From positions 49,738 to 113,737 of the forward strand of contig NZ_JAQWCQ010000003.1 in the NCBI RefSeq assembly GCF_028705895.1: a stretch of 64,000 nucleotides of DNA, given 5' to 3'. The notes beneath the pieces were generated by a model. The model was not told the origin of the DNA. It did not search any database and was given only the letters and a program-made list of their open reading frames with translations. Shown piece by piece: positions 62,759 to 64,000 of the stretch (position 1 is the stretch's first letter; each line of letters starts with the position of its first letter). A program made the translations under genes and the position numbers. The DNA is from Massilibacteroides sp. GTDB lineage: Bacteria; Bacteroidota; Bacteroidia; Bacteroidales; Tannerellaceae.

Positions 62759-63862
62759 TCATTCAAGAATTTCAATAATTACCATTTCCCTCTCTTTTCG
62801 ATTTACCGGATCGGATCTGTCGTCTAATAGATAGAGAAGGATTGAACTATCACTGTCTGTTCTCCCATCAGCACTATGCGATAGTTGTAGAAAATCATTT
62901 TTTTGAGGGTAGATATCATTCGTTAAGTAATTATGCTTGTTGGGAATTGTTTCCATCGTATTAAACTTCTTATTATTTCTTCGAATAGAAAGAAATTCTT
63001 TCTCTTTATAACTGAATCCAAGCAATTCCACATTCCCTTTCTTCGCGATATTCGTAATACAATAATAACTATTTGAAGCAGATTGGGTGCCTTTTCTGGC
63101 TCCTTGTTTCTTTATCAATTCTGTCAATTTCTCAAGGGTGCTGGTGTAGGGATTATCTTCAATAAGTAACTTCTCTTTAATTTGATTTGTTTTCTTGTCG
63201 TAACAACCGACCAAAGTTGTATGAGAATACTGTACATAATAATTTTCATCATAAGAAAGAAAAACATTACTGTCGAAACTGTCTTTATCTCTCTTTTTTA
63301 ACCCTACCGTATTTATCTTTCCATTAAAGTCTGATACCCCCATCAGATAATGATTATTAGCCAAAACTAAGAGTATTTTATCCTCCTCAATCACTCTAAA
63401 ATCAAAAAATGGATATTCTGTTTTTATCACCCCTCTCCCTTGTCCGTCTTCCAATGAAAAACGGAATAACTTTTGTTCTTTAAAGCCTGAGGCAATCCAC
63501 AATTCCGGTGTTCCGTTGATCATACAAATATCATAGCCGGTTACCCATGAGTTCTCATTTTCCAAAGGGTTAGGATAAGTTATTTTTCTCACCAAATTCC
63601 CATCCATATCATAAACAACACAGAATTCACTGGTCGGGATATAGAAAAAGTTTTGTCGTTTTATTACGCGCGGAAAGGCAGATATAAGAAGCGCACTGTC
63701 TCTCTTTAGTTTGACAACGCGATGATTTCCCAGAAAAGAGGACAATGTTGTTGGTGTATAAGAGTTTTTTTGCAGATCAACATCTCCAAGTATCGTTTTT
63801 TCCTTACAACCTGTAGAAAGAAAAACCAATCCCACAGCGAAAAAAAATAGTACTTTTTTCAT
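62759..63862 (-). CDS. Six-bladed propeller lipoprotein (BF3164-like)
   Basis: 367-residue lipoprotein (FFFAVGLVFLSTGC lipobox, Cys 19) with a TolB/6-bladed beta-propeller pattern: repeated short beta segments such as FYIPTSEFCVVYDMDGNLVR, DICMINGTPELWIASGFKEQ and NHYLMGVSDFNGKINTVGLK. It resembles the 6-bladed propeller BF3164 lipoproteins common in Bacteroidales. No catalytic residues; likely a binding protein at the envelope. It lies 135 bases upstream of the SUMF1-type gene on the same strand. Beyond it, 63863-64000 contains only small inverted repeats. Confidence 0.78.
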   Translation of the reverse strand: MKKVLFFFAVGLVFLSTGCKEKTILGDVDLQKNSYTPTTLSSFLGNHRVVKLKRDSALLISAFPRVIKRQNFFYIPTSEFCVVYDMDGNLVRKITYPNPLENENSWVTGYDICMINGTPELWIASGFKEQKLFRFSLEDGQGRGVIKTEYPFFDFRVIEEDKILLVLANNHYLMGVSDFNGKINTVGLKKRDKDSFDSNVFLSYDENYYVQYSHTTLVGCYDKKTNQIKEKLLIEDNPYTSTLEKLTELIKKQGARKGTQSASNSYYCITNIAKKGNVELLGFSYKEKEFLSIRRNNKKFNTMETIPNKHNYLTNDIYPQKNDFLQLSHSADGRTDSDSSILLYLLDDRSDPVNRKEREMVIIEILE

Positions 63863-64000
63863 AAATCTAATTTATAAATCACTATTAACCGACTAAAATT
63901 CCAGACAGTCGGATTTGTTTAATTACACGGTCTGTATCGTGTTATATTTCTTTTTTTCGAAACCCTACCCCCTGTTTATAAAGCCAGCCTAAGCTGGATT

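Noticed and set aside
63889..63997. Small inverted repeats at the right edge (CCGAC/GTCGG, CCAGC/GCTGG)
   Set aside because: Arms of 5 bp near the window end; chance level in this composition and no context is available.

Overview
The window is a chromosomal segment of a Bacteroidota bacterium, almost certainly of the order Bacteroidales. A Parabacteroides/Tannerellaceae relative is my best guess from gene content and is not proven. The evidence is a SusC/SusD pair with an ECF sigma and FecR-type anti-sigma, several Bacteroidota-specific families (DUF3823, DUF3822, DUF4271, DUF4292), a protease with a type IX secretion C-terminal domain, many lipoproteins, and repeated TAnnTTTG promoter elements instead of sigma70-type boxes. 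It is mostly housekeeping chromosome with one polysaccharide-utilisation-type locus and several small repeat elements. I see no prophage, CRISPR array or rRNA.

Layout. 1-6300: the 3' part of a MATE exporter, glyS with an FKBP lipoprotein, and a large SNF2 helicase. 6375-16490: pdxB, then ECF sigma, FecR anti-sigma, SusC, SusD, a DUF3823 lipoprotein and a GH130-like lipoprotein. The last six look like one glycan-uptake locus in which the STN domain of SusC would signal to FecR and the sigma factor. 16500-19590: an S9 peptidase between two strong hairpin regions. 19589-23834 (minus): tRNA-Gln, tyrS, tatD-like, yidD, rnpA, hemD and a DUF4271 gene. 23985-28708 (plus): nadB, an Eis-like acetyltransferase preceded by three 22-nt direct repeats, and an S41 peptidase. 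28721-35474 (minus): an unknown exported protein, umuC, umuD, rnr and a RecD-like helicase. 35567-37588 (plus): a membrane-anchored unknown, DUF3822 and rsmD. 37560-41879 (minus): cls and an outer-membrane receptor. 42246-48469 (plus): a GNAT enzyme, a SulP transporter, a NagX-like acyltransferase and a T9SS-exported trypsin-like protease. 48499-52844 (minus): envC-like, DUF4292, TPR and dut, an outer-envelope block.

52878-53507 is the most unusual piece: a stand-alone IS200/RAYT-type tyrosine transposase bracketed by two inverted sets of three hairpins. Each hairpin differs between the two flanks by one compensated base pair, and the left set abuts the predicted dut promoter. 53813-58884 (minus) carries rpoN, a PAP2-like protein, gcvH, a 200-bp inverted-repeat element, purE and ispG. 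This reads like one operon into which the 200-bp element was inserted. 59050-60264 holds nested palindromes, a phosphoesterase and a 45-codon remnant of a deleted TonB-dependent receptor. 60460-63862 holds DoxX, a DUF4369 plus SUMF1 fusion and a propeller lipoprotein.

Coordinates were counted by eye from the sequence. Family assignments rest on recognised motifs; no database search was run.
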